DNA of 64,000 nt from Astyanax mexicanus (GCF_023375975.1 NC_064426.1:2533001-2597000), one strand, 5' to 3'; shown: positions 36,736-48,923, counted from the first letter of the stretch. Numbers and translations are program-made. Notes: a model not told the origin generated them from the sequence alone.

Positions 36736-38523
36736 GCTAAGCTAGCCTAAGCTGTGCTACACAGCTGTTGGCCTTCTAAGCCTTTATATTAATGTGCAAC
36801 ACATTATAAAGCCTCATATACAGCGAGTTTTCATATGCTTTTTAAACATGAAGTAAATTGTATTATGTCTCACTATAATGTCTTATTAGTAATGACTGTA
36901 TATAAGGCTTTATAATGTGTTTCGCACTCATATAAAAGCTTAATTTGAGAAATCATAGCTGCATATTATAATGTATTTTACCAAAATATACCAAACCTGT
37001 GTTATAGTGCATTAACAACACTACATTGTACACTGTTCTTATGAACAGATATTATAAGGCATCATAAGCCCTTTCTTTATAAACCCTTATACTTGTAGTT
37101 TATAATGTGTAATGAATGCCGCTGTAAGTACTTTTTTCTAAATTATACAGGCTTATTACAGTAATTATAAGGTATTATAATACTTGTATAATGCATTACG
37201 AATACAGGGTTTATAGGAAGTGTTACCAAGTCCACCTATACACTGTCCTCATGACTTCGTACCCTCACACACCTATACACACACAGCGGCAGAATGCCCG
37301 GGTGTATGTTGGTGAGCTGGAGCTCATTTATCAGAGTGATCTGATGTATCCGTGGGTATCTGGATGCTGCGGGAGCCGAGGTTTAGACGTCTGAAGCTGT
37401 TCTGTAAATGATGATTTATGCTCTTCCTGCCTGCAGAGGTAAACCGGGACAAAGATAGCAATTTTGAGACGTGCAGTTGTCTGGGTGTCTCTTCATGTAG
37501 GTGATGAATGTGTGCTAAACCCGACCTGACCGCTTCAGACATATGGTCCCGGCTTTGAGACAGATGCTGCTACTGTTTTTAGCTACAGTATGCTAACTGT
37601 ACAGCGTCAGAAATCAGAAACACATATTGTTTCATACTAAATTAAAAGCGTCCATTAATTTTAACCACTTTATTTTTTTTTAATTATGATGCAACTTAAT
37701 GATAGCTGGTGTTACAAAATGTCTGTACATTTCTCAGTTTCCTAAACTAACTCTCAATGCACTGTATGGTTTAGTTACAAAACCTCAACAAACAATACCC
37801 TAACAACCACTTGGGATACCATTGCAATCACCCTTCAAGCAACCAACAATTACAAAAAAAAAAAAAAAACTAGTGGAGTATCATATTAAGCTCTTACCAA
37901 CACCCGAGCTTCTACCTTATAGTATACCCTTATAATATACCCTATAGTACAACACCATCTCAACCACCACCAGCAAAGGGCAGCAATATGAATCTATAGC
38001 TACTTATCAAAGAAGGCACTGTCTATATCCATGTCCACATTTAATGCTGCGCTCTAGATGTCCACCTCTGTCCCTGTACTGTATGTTAATAAATGCCTGT
38101 AAAGAAGCCTTAGCGCTTGTTTGCCGAACCACTTTCAAATTTCAAACAGGTTCTCCATCCACCAACATTATGTGCATTTTGAAAATCCATATAGAAATAA
38201 CCAAAAAAGCCAAAATAATAAAAATTGCCTGAAAATCAGAAGTCAAACTATGGAAAAAGAAAGATTTTTTTTTTAAACGATAATTGTCAAGCAGTTTTAT
38301 GATTGCTTTACGGCAAATTGAGTCGTATTATAGAACGTGCATTAAATACATTTCTATAAAGTAATTTACGAATCTCTGATTAGTTGACATGGGTGACAAG
38401 CGACTGAAATGATCAAGCCCTTAAGATGTACCGATCATTACACACAGTTTTTCAAAGTTTCTTATTTCACAGCTTTATACATTATGAACCTAAAGCTGAT
38501 CCGATTAATGGTTCTGCATTGCA

Positions 38524-38745
38524 CTCCAAGAACTGTCTGGTGTATTTTCACTATAAAAGAACTGTCTGGTGTGTTTGCCCCCCCAGAACTGTCTGGTGTG
38601 TTTCCACTCTTCTAGAACTGTCTAGTGTGTTTGTACTCCTATAACTGTTTAGTTTGTTTGCACTTCCAAAATTGCCTGGTGTTTTTTTTTTTACTCTTCC
38701 AAAACTGTCTGGTGTGTTTTACTTGCCCAGAACAGTTTTTTTCAC
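38524..38745. repeat. Short tandem array AACTGTCTGGTGTGTTT
   Basis: Seven to eight units of about 30 bp, each with AACTGTCTGGTGTGTTT followed by a short variable spacer. Confidence 0.85.
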
Positions 38746-39752
38746 GATTGCTCTTACAAAACTGATTTCGAACTTTGTTATTTAACCCCTTGTTATTCAA
38801 AAAATCCTGTAAAGATAATTCTGCTAAAAGCAGACCGAGCTAAATGTCTCTGTTCTGCTTGTTTCGATGCCACATCTATACGATACTTAAAGTTTTTCAA
38901 CATAATAGTACAGAAGCATGACTCACATTTCACATTATTAGTGCCAAAATTACGCGCTGCGCAAAATTGTGCATGATTTTTGCCAAACGCTTGGGCAGAA
39001 ACCCAGCCAGAGCCAGAGTGCAGAGCTTTTTCTGAGTCATCCTTGTTTTGGATACACTAGTGTTGTTCAGGGACAGAGATTCACTGACTCAGAGCTCGGC
39101 CTGAGTAAGTGAAACACCCTCGACCCTGAGAAAAATAGTACCTTCAGGGGCAAAGCAGCCAAGTCCCAGAGTACACTGCTCAGCCAATCCTCTCCTTTTC
39201 TTTTTCTCTCTGTCCTTGTTTTTTTACATTATCTCATTCTTCTTTCCTCATCCTTCGTTCTTTCTTTGTTTCTTTGTGCATCTCTCCTTTCCTCCCCTCC
39301 TCTAAAAGAAGTTCTCTTTTCCTGCAGCGTTATTAATCAGTAAAAGCGTGTCTGAAGTCGGAATCAAGGTAAACAGACACAGTTCCGGCTTCGAGTCTTG
39401 AACCCCGCGGGGTAGCGATGCGTCGCTCTTCTGTCCGTGTTTATAGATAACAGTATGTCACAGGAAGTTAAAACCCACATCAGCTACTGGCTGAATATCA
39501 GCGCTGGTGTAGTGCAGTGAGTAAGAGTGTGTGGATAAGAGCTTCTGCCGTACGCCATGCACATAACTATACATCACTGTCTGACAAATAGTCCTCCGTG
39601 TCCGGTAGCAGGGGTTTCTGCTGTAGCGGATGGTGCAGGATTGTGGGTAACAGCCTTGCTGTGCACTAATTCATCGGACTGGGGTTTGAATGCTCACCTG
39701 ACCAAGAATACAAGAATACAACTTCTACTACCAACAAGTAAGCCTAAATCTA

Positions 39753-40518
39753 CAGTCATATGAAAAAGTTTGGGCACCCCTATTAATCTTAATCATTTTT
39801 AGTTGTAAATATTTGGGTGTTTGCAACAGCCATTTCAGTTTGATATATCTAATAACTGATGGACACAGTAATATTTCAGGATTGAAATGAGGTTTATTGT
39901 ACTAACAGAAAATGTGCAATATGCATCAAACCAAAATTTGACCGGTGCAAAAGTATGGGCACCCTTATCATTTTATTGATTTGAATACTCCTAACTACTT
40001 TTTACTGACTTACTGAAGCACAAAGTTGGTTTGGTAACCTCATTGAGTTTTGAACTTCATAGCCAGGTGTATCCAATCATGAGAAAAGGTATTTAAGGTG
40101 GCCAATTGCAAGTCGTTCTCCTATTTGAATCTACTCTGAAGAGTGGCATCATGGGCTCATCAAAACAACTCTCAAATGATCTAAAAACAAAGATTGTTCA
40201 ACATAGTTGTTCAGGGGAAGGATGCAAAAAGTTGTCTCAGAGATTTAATCTGTCAGTTTCCACTGTGAGGAACATAGTAAGGAGATGGAAGAGCACAGGG
40301 ACAGTTCTTGTTAAGTCCGGAAGTGGCAGAACAAGAAAAATATCAGAAAGGCAGAGAAGAAGAATGGTGAGAACAGTCAAGAACAATCCACAGACCACCT
40401 CCAAAGAGCTGCAGCATCATCTTGCTGCAGATGGTGTCACTGTGCATCGGTCAACAATACAGCGCACTTTACACAAGGAGAAGCTGTATGGGAGAGTGAT
40501 GCGAAAGAAGCCAAGGTC
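39753..40518 (+). mobile_element. 5' half of a Tc1/mariner transposon
   Basis: Begins after TA with CAGTCATATGAAAAAGTTTG. A related internal copy of the terminal motif (GTATGGGCACCC at about 39953) gives the IR/DR pattern of Tc1 elements. It includes the transposase start (40151) but is cut at about 40518, where sequence shared with 12722-13120 begins. The 3' half and right terminal repeat are absent. Confidence 0.88.
40151..40516 (+). pseudogene. Truncated Tc1-type transposase, DNA-binding half only
   Basis: About 122 codons are open from ATG at 40151. An upstream in-frame ATG at 40106 is not favoured, because MGSSKQLS is the usual start style of the family. The N-terminal region holds two helix-turn-helix units: CKKLSQRFNLSVSTVRNIV (first HTH) and a GRTRK basic linker, then LAADGVTVHRSTIQRTLH (second HTH). 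The reading ends KLYGRVMRKKP and runs on into unrelated sequence with a stop at 40561. The whole DDE catalytic domain is missing, so it cannot catalyse transposition. It lies antisense to unc5a in the 23-kb intron. The open reading frame over the remaining half suggests a fairly young insertion. Confidence 0.9.
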
Positions 40519-40830
40519 TCATTCCATCATTTCTGCTTTTATTTTAAAATACTGTATCTAGTTGACTGTGTCTCTAGTATGAATGAATGCCAGGTGAGCC
40601 ATTTTTTGTGAAAAAAACAAAGGAAAAAGTGCTCCGGTGACTCTGCATTATTCTGCTTTAGTCCGGTGGAGAAGCGGACTCTGATTGGCTAACAGCACTG
40701 CGACACCAGCAAGACGGACAATGTTAGAAACAGCCACTGATCTAGTCTTAGAGTCTCTGTAAAACACCGAATCCACCGGAGATCCTATTTAAACCTATAG
40801 ATACTTACACACAGAGGTGAAAGTCCAGGT
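40519..40830. repeat. Dispersed repeat, copy 2 (also at 12722)
   Basis: Begins exactly where the Tc1 5' half stops and matches 12722-13120 in motif order. Class unknown. Confidence 0.8.
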
Positions 40831-41204
40831 CTAGAAAGTGAAATCCACAATGTTTACTTTTACTAGTGTAAACAGAACTCTCAATTGTACTTGGCTGTTT
40901 ATGTTCCTCCATAGACTAATTCTAATAATTTGTTTCTTAGCTCTGAATTACTGGGTAAAGCATATAAACACTGATGTGTTATTTGCACAGCAGTATCTGA
41001 TTGGATTTAAAGTGACTTTTACTCTTCCTCCATTTTTTTCACTTCCATCCTCCCACTGTTTTCTTTCTTTCTTCCTCTTGGTCTGTCTTTCTCTCCTTCT
41101 CATTCCCTCCTTAGATTCTCTCACTCTTATTTACATTTCCACCTTTGCTTCCTCTCTCTCTTTACTGTCTGTACTTCTCACATTCGCCCTCCACTTCCTT
41201 CCTT

Positions 41205-41237
<33 letters not shown>

Positions 41238-43216
41238 TCACCTCCACAGTGATGCTATTTGTGCCCTAATCATGTGAAATCCATCCACGCGCTAAACTCC
41301 CGACGGAGCGCAGCAATGTTTTTTTTTTTCTACTTTTTTTTTTTTTTCGCCTGCCGTATTTTTTCCGAAGCTCTGTTACTTACGGAGCTCCGTAAAGGTG
41401 ATGTCTGATTAAATTACACTGTGTGTTTTGTGCTGAAACAGGAGAACGGCTTAAGTAGCAGAACCCCACTCATCGAAGGAGGAGGAAGGGGGTGGCAGAT
41501 GAGAAAGGGAGAGAGAGAAAGAGAGAGAGAGAGCGATAGAGCTTCAGCTGACAAAGAGGCTCTACTGCTGGATGCTGAATGCTAGCATATTTTCCAGCAG
41601 GTGCTCACGCCTCTATATAATGCTGTTTTCAGCTTTTTATTGATGACTACAATCAGCTCCAGCCTCGAAATGGAACTTTAGTTATGTTAGCAATTTATTT
41701 TTTTCATTAGGAACCTCATACACCTCAATATTTATGTTAATACCTGATCAGCCAATTGTGTGGTAGCAGTGTAGTGCATAAAATCATGCAGATAAATGTG
41801 TAAATTTGCGAGGGATCTCTTTGGTTTTTGTGTGCTGTGATTGTTGGTGTCAGAAGTGGTGGGTGGAGAATTTCTAGAATTGTTGATCTCCAGGAATTTC
41901 TAGTCTCTAGAGCAGGGGTCGGCAATAGGCATGACTAGATGTGAAACATGAAACATCTGGCCTGTGAGGTTGTTTGGACTATAATGAACGATAAATAAAA
42001 CAATGAAAAAGTAAAATGCTTCACTGGTGAGCTAATGCCGCCCTAAGTGTTCCGGTAAGCCAGGGAGATATTAGCTAGTGGTTTATTCCACGTAGCTTGT
42101 TGTAAAACGGTAAACGTGCAGACTACAGTCCGATATACTCACTTCCGAATGGTGAAACAGCTAGCGTGGTTAGCGTGTAATGCTTATGCTGCTCCAGCAG
42201 TGATAGCCAATGTAGGAGCAGACTACAGGTCGGTAATACTCACCTCTGAATGGGAAAATAGCGGTTATCAACCAATGCAAATGCTACTCCAGCTGTACTT
42301 TGCTGCTCCTTAATACCTGACTAAAATTAAGTTCAGGAAAGACACAATTTTACGATTTTATTCATTACATTTTGACAGTTGCAAATGTCCTTTTTTAAAT
42401 TTTATATTACAATTACAATTATGATTTTTAGTAATGTTACTTATCAAACATGAAAGCTTTATATGTAATGCTTATATAGAAATCCCCAAGATTTAGGTGT
42501 GTGATGTCATGCAGAAAAGGGGTTAATCGATTGCTTCAAATTAAAAAACCTGCAGCCACAAATGTCTCTCTCTTTGCAGACAAATCTAGACAACTCAAGT
42601 CAAAGCTTCCGCACGTCTTTCTTCCTCTTCCTCATCCTCTCAGCTCTCTTTTCCCGTCTCTGTGTCTCCGTGTCTCTAAGAGGAGAAGTATATGTGTGTT
42701 CGAGTGCTGTGCGCTGAGATGCTCCGGCTCCCGCGGCGCAGATATGGCACGCTGCATTAAATCACTCACTAATGCTCATATTTACAAGCAGAATGTGACT
42801 GCAGGCCCGAGCCCTGGCTGAGCCAGTGGAGCTCACACAGCTTCCCAGCAAGCGACCAAGCGACCGACCGACCATCCTCCACGGCGAGCGCGACAGCGAG
42901 CGCGACAGCACAGGCGGGACACGGCGCGCGACGGCACAGGTTAGCCATGAATGATTTTATACACAGCAGCAACAAACACAGGCCACGCATCCACAACCAC
43001 TAGCATGTCGCTAAAGCTAAACAGCTTTTCGCTAAGCTAAGCAAGCTAATCAGCACAGCTAACCAGTGTGTTGAGCTGTGCTGGGATGGGATGGGGTTTG
43101 GTGGGATGGGGTAGGGGGTGCAGGGAGTCATGGTGCAGGGGTGTGAACTGGGCAGCTGATCACACTGGTTCTACAGCATCAGCAACAGTGCAGCAAAGCT
43201 ACGTAGCTCCAAAGTG

Positions 43217-44340
43217 CAGTGGTTCTCAACCTTTCTGAGAGTATTTCATGAGTTTTATTCACTTTATTTATAGCTCATTACTGACATTATCACAATGCAC
43301 GGCTACAGCAACATGGGGATAATTCTGAACAAGATTGCAAGATAGGATATGATGAGATAATGATGCAAGGCAGCAATGCTAGCAGCTTAGCATCAAGAAT
43401 ATACTTGACTAAAAGATAAATCAAGAAATTTAAATGAACACACTTAAAGACAATGAACTTTATGCTAAGATGCCCTTGGGAAGATTGGCCATTGGCACCT
43501 AGCATTGTTGTTCATGGTAGAAGGGCTTTCTAAAAAATGCTACAAATGCTAAAAAAAAAAGCCTACACTCAAAGAAGAAGCATTGGTTTGGTTCTGTAAA
43601 AACCCCCTTTTCCCAGAAAAGATCTTTAGAGGTCATGTATGTGAACAAAAATAAAAAATAATAAAGTAAAGGTCCTAGTAAGTACCCTTTTTATTTTTTT
43701 TAGTATTTAACAGAGGATGCCCAATCCAGGATTTGGTGCTCTGAAACCACCCTAGAGAGTTTATTTCCTCTAATACAACACACTAACCATATAGAGGTAC
43801 TTCAGTAGGCCTTCAGGGATCTAGACTTCAAAGGGCGATATGATATCTCCAGGACAAAAATAAGAAATCACTTAAAAATGATGAGTTTCTTAGATTTTAC
43901 CAAATTATAAACCTCTGGAATATAATCAAGAGGAAGATGGATGATCACAAACCATCAAACCACCAAACTGAACTGCTTGAATTTTTTGCACCAGGAGTAA
44001 AGCAGCATAAAGTTATCCAAAAGCAGTGTGTAAGACTGGTGGAGGAGAACATGATGCCAAGATGCATGATTAAAACTTTATGAATATAAACTTTGACTAG
44101 CAAAATTTGAGGTCTGAAAGCTCTGCATCTTTTTTTTGTTGTTATTTCAGTCATTTCTCATTTTCTGCAAATAAATGCTCTAAATAACAATATTTTTATG
44201 TGGAATTTGGGAGAAATGTTGTCTGTAGTTTATAGAATAAAACTGCAATGTTTATTTTACTAAAACATAAACCTATAAATAGCTAAATCTACCTATTCTG
44301 GCACTCTCTCACAAGCATCTCGAGTTGTTGAGAACCACTG
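43217..44340. mobile_element. hAT-like element with a nested Tc1-derived copy
   Basis: Perfect 14-bp inverted ends CAGTGGTTCTCAAC at 43217-43230 and 44327-44340. Such CAGNGGTTCTCAAC ends are typical of hAT elements. No clean 8-bp target duplication remains (CCAAAGTG against CACCAGGG). A Tc1-derived family A copy sits at 43850-44289. The right end lies 32 bp from the TSP1-1 donor. Confidence 0.75.
43850..44289 (+). mobile_element. Tc1-derived non-autonomous element, family A, nested
   Basis: Forward copy lying inside a larger hAT-like element (43217-44340). Core intact, with a short internal deletion around 44070. Its right arm ends at ATAAACCTATAAATAGC. Confidence 0.85.
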
Positions 44341-44372
44341 CACCAGGGCGTGGGCACGAGTGGGCGGTTTAC

Positions 44373-44540
44373 CTGGACAGGTAGCCGTGCAGGCGCTCGT
44401 CTGGACGCTCTGGCCCTCGCAGGCGGTGCCTCCGTTGAGAGGGGCGGGGTTAGTGCAGCTCCGGCTCCTCTTCTGCCAGCCGCGGCCACAGACGGCGCTG
44501 CATGCTGACCAGGTGGCCCACGTGGACCAGCCGCCGTTCA
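44373..44540 (-). CDS. unc5a: unc5a exon: thrombospondin type-1 repeat 1
   Basis: A 168-nt exon on the minus strand encoding one complete TSP1 repeat. Acceptor is GTGAGCAG before 44540 (a poor polypyrimidine tract, GC rich) and donor is CCAG|GTAAAC at 44372. Translation is (V)NGGWSTWATWSACSAVCG, RGWQKRSRSCTNPAPLNGG, TACEGQSVQTSACTATCP. It has the WxxWxxW C-mannosylation motif, six cysteines and the CTNPAPLNGG loop of canonical TSP1 repeats. Both ends are phase 1 and the length is a multiple of 3, so skipping would remove one repeat without changing frame. A transposon end lies 32 bp past its donor (see 43217-44340). The next exon is 23 kb away. Confidence 0.96.
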
Positions 44541-45011
44541 CTGCTCACCCGCCCCAGGAGAAACCAACAGAGCAGGTCAGGGTTTACCCGACGTGCAACG
44601 GCAACACACAGGTATTTACGCCCTGCCTTAAAGGAGGAGGGGGTCGGGGTAGGGTTAGATCCCCTGATGACGCAGGGGTGTCGACCCAATCACACACCGG
44701 CTGCTTGCTTTTCTGTTCTGCTATTGGACGGATTTTTGCCAATTGGACAATAGACGGGCCAGAGGGGGCTCTTTTGGAAAGCTGGTGCAGCATGTGCCAG
44801 TCATTTTCCTATAATGAATCACTCTAATTTGTTTTGCCGTCGAGACAGAACCCCCTGCACCTTTAAGGCGAGCCTCAGTCAACCACAGTGGGGACAATGG
44901 GCAACAGAGGAACACCATAAACACCAGACTTGCCAACCTTGAGAGCTTGAAAAAAGACCTGACGTTGAATTTTTAATATGGAGCATTTATATATATATAT
45001 ATCCTCCCCAT

Positions 45012-45330
45012 ACAATACTACCTAGAGGTTCAACCCCAAGAACGCAGTCCCAACTGTGAAGCATGGAGGAGGAATTGTCATATTTTGGGGGTGCTTTTCT
45101 GCTAAGACTTGAACCCAGACCTGAACATTTTTGGATGGAACTGAAATTCAGTGTTGCCCAGCGAAAGCTGTGAAATATGAAAAAGGATCTGGAGAAGATC
45201 TGCATGGAGGAGTGGGCCAAAATTCCTGCTGCAGTTTGTGCAAACTTGGTCAAGAACTACAGAAAATATGTCTGAAACTCTGTGATTGCATCGGAAAACA
45301 TCGAACAAAAAATATTAAGCTCTGTTTTTG
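45012..45330 (+). pseudogene. Tc1/mariner transposase relic
   Basis: Two blocks of a Tc1-type transposase remain. KHGGGIVIFWGCFSA is found at about 45058-45102. EEWAKIPAAVCANLVKNY is found at 45207-45260. Between them an internal deletion and frameshifts remove the second catalytic Asp region. The C-terminal block ends in a stop and an SVIASEN-like tail. Surrounding inverted repeats were not recognised. Confidence 0.8.
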
Positions 45331-46419
45331 ACTTAAATTTGATTCAAAATCATACAATGTGCTTTTTCTGCATTTTTCTACATTTTGTCTCTCAAATTGC
45401 ACTTAAGATGAAAAATTACAGACCTCTTATTTCTTTTCTAGATGGGAAAACTTCCAAAAATTGGCAGTGTAGCAAAGATTCTATGGAGCAGATAAACAGA
45501 TTGAACCAATTGGCAGCAATGGGCTACAAAAATGATATAAAGCCTACAGAGTTAAACTGTATTCTCTGGAAGTACTGTATAGTGCACCACCCAATACTCA
45601 AATTCTCATCTGATCATCCAATCATATTCTTAGTAACTTGGATAACGCCTGCTGAGAACAAGAGATTAAACATTAAAAACAGCAGGTTAAATTAGCGTGA
45701 ATTTAGTGCGACTCTCCAAGAACCATCAATACGGTTGGCAAGTGTGGAAAACTCTCTATCTATGCCTGAAGTTAGGTCACATGCTAAGTACCTCAAAAAA
45801 AGGCATCTGGTGGTACCCGACAGGATGGCTTCACCGAGGGAGTCGGGACAATTACTGTACATCACATCACTCCATGCTGTTGCCCTTGTCAAGCCACGAC
45901 AGCTACAATCAATCAACCTCTTCAACCTCTTGGTCTAACATCGAGTGAATGTTAATGTTAACCTGGTTCTCTATAGAGTGATCTAAAGGGGCGGCACGCT
46001 CCTAATAAACTGAATTAATTCACTTCTGAACCAAATGCACAGATAAAAGTTGCTGTTTCAGCACTGGATTCAACTCTTGAAGCTCAGGATGATGTGAATG
46101 GTTGGCTGGATCATGTGTGGAATATATAATGATAACAGTTGCTAAATCTGGATAAGCTGAATTTACTTAAATAGTTTTAAAAAGCTGTTGCCTTAAAAAA
46201 GTTAAGTATTGAGAAATGAAAACTTCTGTTAGCAGAACTTAAAACGTAACTTAAAATAAGTTAATACAATTAAAATAGAGGTCCATTTAACTTCTTAAAA
46301 ATGATTTTGGAGTTTGGAATTGGAGTTTCAAGCAAATAAAGTAAGTTCATTTCTTCTTACTTGTCTTTTTAACTCCATTTTTCTTGAATATGATTATAAA
46401 TAATAATAAAAAAAGATGG

Positions 46420-46575
46420 TACCACTTTAAAATGATGGCCTTTCTATTGATGTGTTGCTTAGTACTGCTTATTAATGGTTTTACAACTTAGATAATAGCC
46501 CTTAATAAGCTCCCTTATAAACCTTTTATAAACCCTTTATAAACTCATTATAAGGGAGACTTATTTAAAAGTGGT
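46420..46575. mobile_element. Fold-back element related to 6021-6228
   Basis: Ends TACCACTTTAAAAT and AAAAGTGGTG are inverted. The middle shares GCTTATTAATGG- and CCTTTTATAAACC-type sequence. Confidence 0.75.
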
Positions 46576-47239
46576 GCCAAAAAGATTGACTTATGATTTT
46601 TACAATTAAGACTTGTCTAAGTCTAAATTGCATGCAGATTTAACTGATTTCATTTAAGAAAACTACTTAGATGAAATACTTAGATGAAATTAGATAAAGA
46701 AAGTAAATATAATATGCTATAGAGAGAACAGTATCAGTAGCAGCTCAGAAAATGATGCTTGTTCTTACAGCCTACAACACAACATAGAGGCCAGGCAGTT
46801 ATGCAAGCATCATAATCATAATATACCATATTAAACTACAAGTTTTAAGTTAATAGGGTAGACTGGGTGGAATGACTACACACTGATGTTGAGCATCAAA
46901 AAACGGGATACAAACTCAGTTTGCAAACTAAAAACAGTTATTTTAAGTCGATTTAACTCAAAGGTCTCTGTTTAAATAGTTCAGTAATGTTTGGAAACAT
47001 CCAATTTTACATAAAACAGACTTAATTTGTTTAAATATTTGCGATAACAATCTTTTTTACGATAACTCAATTATGTTCAGTGAGGATTTCAGACCTTAAC
47101 TTTACACTGTGAACTTCTCAATCCATTTCTACTGCGTCTAATGTCTCTCTCTCTCTCTTTGTTTCTGTTTTCTTATCTCTCACTCTCTTTCTCTCTCTTT
47201 GTTTCTCTTTTACTCTTTCGTTCTCGCTCTTGTGTCTTG

Positions 47240-48240
47240 TGTGCATCAGCGGCGGCTCAAAGCAAATCTGATTTCCTCTGTTCTGCAGCAGTCGGGTCTG
47301 ATTTGTTGTCTGGGAGCCTTGATCACCAGTCAGGTTTTGAGCGTCGGGCCGCTGAGGGCTCCTAATTCACGGGCTGAATCACTTCCGTAGCCTCTCTAGC
47401 TCCAGTGATTGCCCACCGCCGAGAGTGAAATTGCGCGGCGACCGGCGCGGGGGCCCTGATTACCTCTTAGCGCACAGTTGAGCCATGTCAAAGCCGGCCT
47501 CGTTAAAATGCATCTCCACCCTCCCTTCCACGACTCTAATAACAGCCCTTACCCCACCTACGGCACAGCCAATGAGAGAGCCCGGGCACAGCTTCACATG
47601 AGTAAACTGACATTTTAATGTGAAGCCATAGGAGAACGGATAGAAAAAAAATAAGAAAAGAAGCAGAACATGAATAAGAGCAAGGACCAGGTCAGAGAGT
47701 TCCTTTGATCAAAAAGCTATTCCCCGAGAATTTATTCGTAATTAATTTTTACAATGGCAGCAAATTGGCCATCTCTTTTGGTGAACGCTGCGCAATTTGA
47801 ACCCCGGCGAATTGTACGCCGAAGCGGCCCACCACTTATTTGCTATTTTTCCGCCCCTGTATGAGGGCCTCGCCGTGATTGACGGCACAAAAAAGCAAAC
47901 AATGGGGCGAGATTTCCTCTCGGTTCACTGCTCCGGTCCTCTCGCGGCGTCTTCGCAATCGCAATTCCTGCGAAAACGAAAACCACGCGCTTCAATACAA
48001 TGCGGCAAGCGGCCTAATCTAATCTCTTCATCATCAAGGGCAATAATTGTTTTCATTGTTGTCTCTTTTCTGCTAATAAAATACAGCATCCTGATTGCTC
48101 TGTTTGCCTGATATCACATTAAAGAGATCGTCCTCTTCCTTCGCAGACATGCATTACTGTTTATACAACCCTGGCCCTCTAATTATTACAGAAAAATTAG
48201 CGGTTTGATAAGATGAAGATTAAATGTTAACCAACGGGAG
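47240..48240. promoter_or_regulatory. Candidate conserved regulatory block in the Ig2-TSP1 intron
   Basis: About 1 kb of non-repetitive, CpG-retaining sequence amid TE-rich intron. It has homeodomain-like TAATTA sites (47735, 48180), a GATAAGATGA motif (48209) and CAATTTGAA/TTTGAAC stretches. Conservation cannot be tested here, so this is a weak call. Confidence 0.3.
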
Positions 48241-48256
48241 TAATGCTTAATTTTTT

Positions 48257-48297
<41 letters not shown>

Positions 48298-48299
48298 TT

Positions 48300-48923
48300 T
48301 AGGGTTCTTGCACAATTTTAAAAGTCAAATTTAATGCTTTTTAAGACCTTTTCAGACACAATAAATACATTATAATTTAAGACCTGAACATATAGTCATG
48401 TTTTCTTTGGTAGAAAATGATTTGTGGCATTGGAAATCAAAACTTAACATAGCTATTTGGCGCTAACGTAACTATGTTAGCTAGCTCTTCACTAACCTTA
48501 GTTCTGCCCATGGTAACGTAGCTAACTCACTGCTAACGTTACTATGTTAGCTAGCGCGCCGCTAACCTTAGTTCTCTCCCTGTTAATGTAGTTAACTCAC
48601 CGCTAACGTTACTATGTTAGCTTGCTCTCCACTAATCTAAGTTCTCTCCGCAGTAAAGTAGCTACATAACTAATGCTAGTATGTTAGCTAGCTTACCGCT
48701 TAAGTTAGCTAGTTCTCCGTTAACTTTAGTTCTCTTTCTGGTAACGTTAGCTAACTTACTGCTAAAGTTAGCATGTGCTTTCCCACCAGCATCAAACACA
48801 CTGAAAATGTAATGCCTACAGCAAACTTACAGTAAATTTAAGACAATTTAAGACCTTAATTAGTTGGATTTTAATTTTAATTTAAGACATTTTGAGACTC
48901 TTTAAGGACCTGCAGGAACCCTG
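48300..48923. mobile_element. hAT-like element with internal 70-bp minisatellite
   Basis: Left end AGGGTTCTTGCAC and right end (complement) AGGGTTCCTGCAG are inverted. The sub-terminal AAGACC and TTTAAGAC motifs are also inverted. Flanks TCTCTTTT and TCTCTATT look like an 8-bp duplication with one change. The middle is a tandem array (48440-48780). Confidence 0.75.
48440..48780. repeat. 70-bp minisatellite, TTAGC-rich
   Basis: ACTATGTTAG recurs at 48471, 48541 and 48611 (70-bp period), followed by two more diverged units. Each unit has paired GCTAAC and GTTAGC motifs that could fold back. Confidence 0.85.

Larger units (their letters stand above)
21339..44372 (-). other. unc5a intron between the two TSP1 exons (23 kb)
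   Basis: The largest intron here, 23,034 bp. It holds the 46-bp minisatellite inside a fold-back element (26.6-29.4 kb), five Tc1-derived copies or relics, a Tc1 transposase 5' half (39.75-40.5 kb), hAT-like insertions and several degenerate tandem arrays. Unique CpG-retaining sequence is seen near 24.0-24.25, 33.1-33.6 and 42.6-42.95 kb. Two related fragments at 33.66-33.75 and 41.90-42.03 kb share GCCTGTGAGG and GGTGAGCT motifs. No host exon was recognised within it. Confidence 0.8.

Noticed and set aside
47797..48111. 104-codon plus-strand frame in the CpG-retaining block
   Set aside because: No similarity to any family I know, no splice or promoter context, and the block reads better as non-coding unique sequence.
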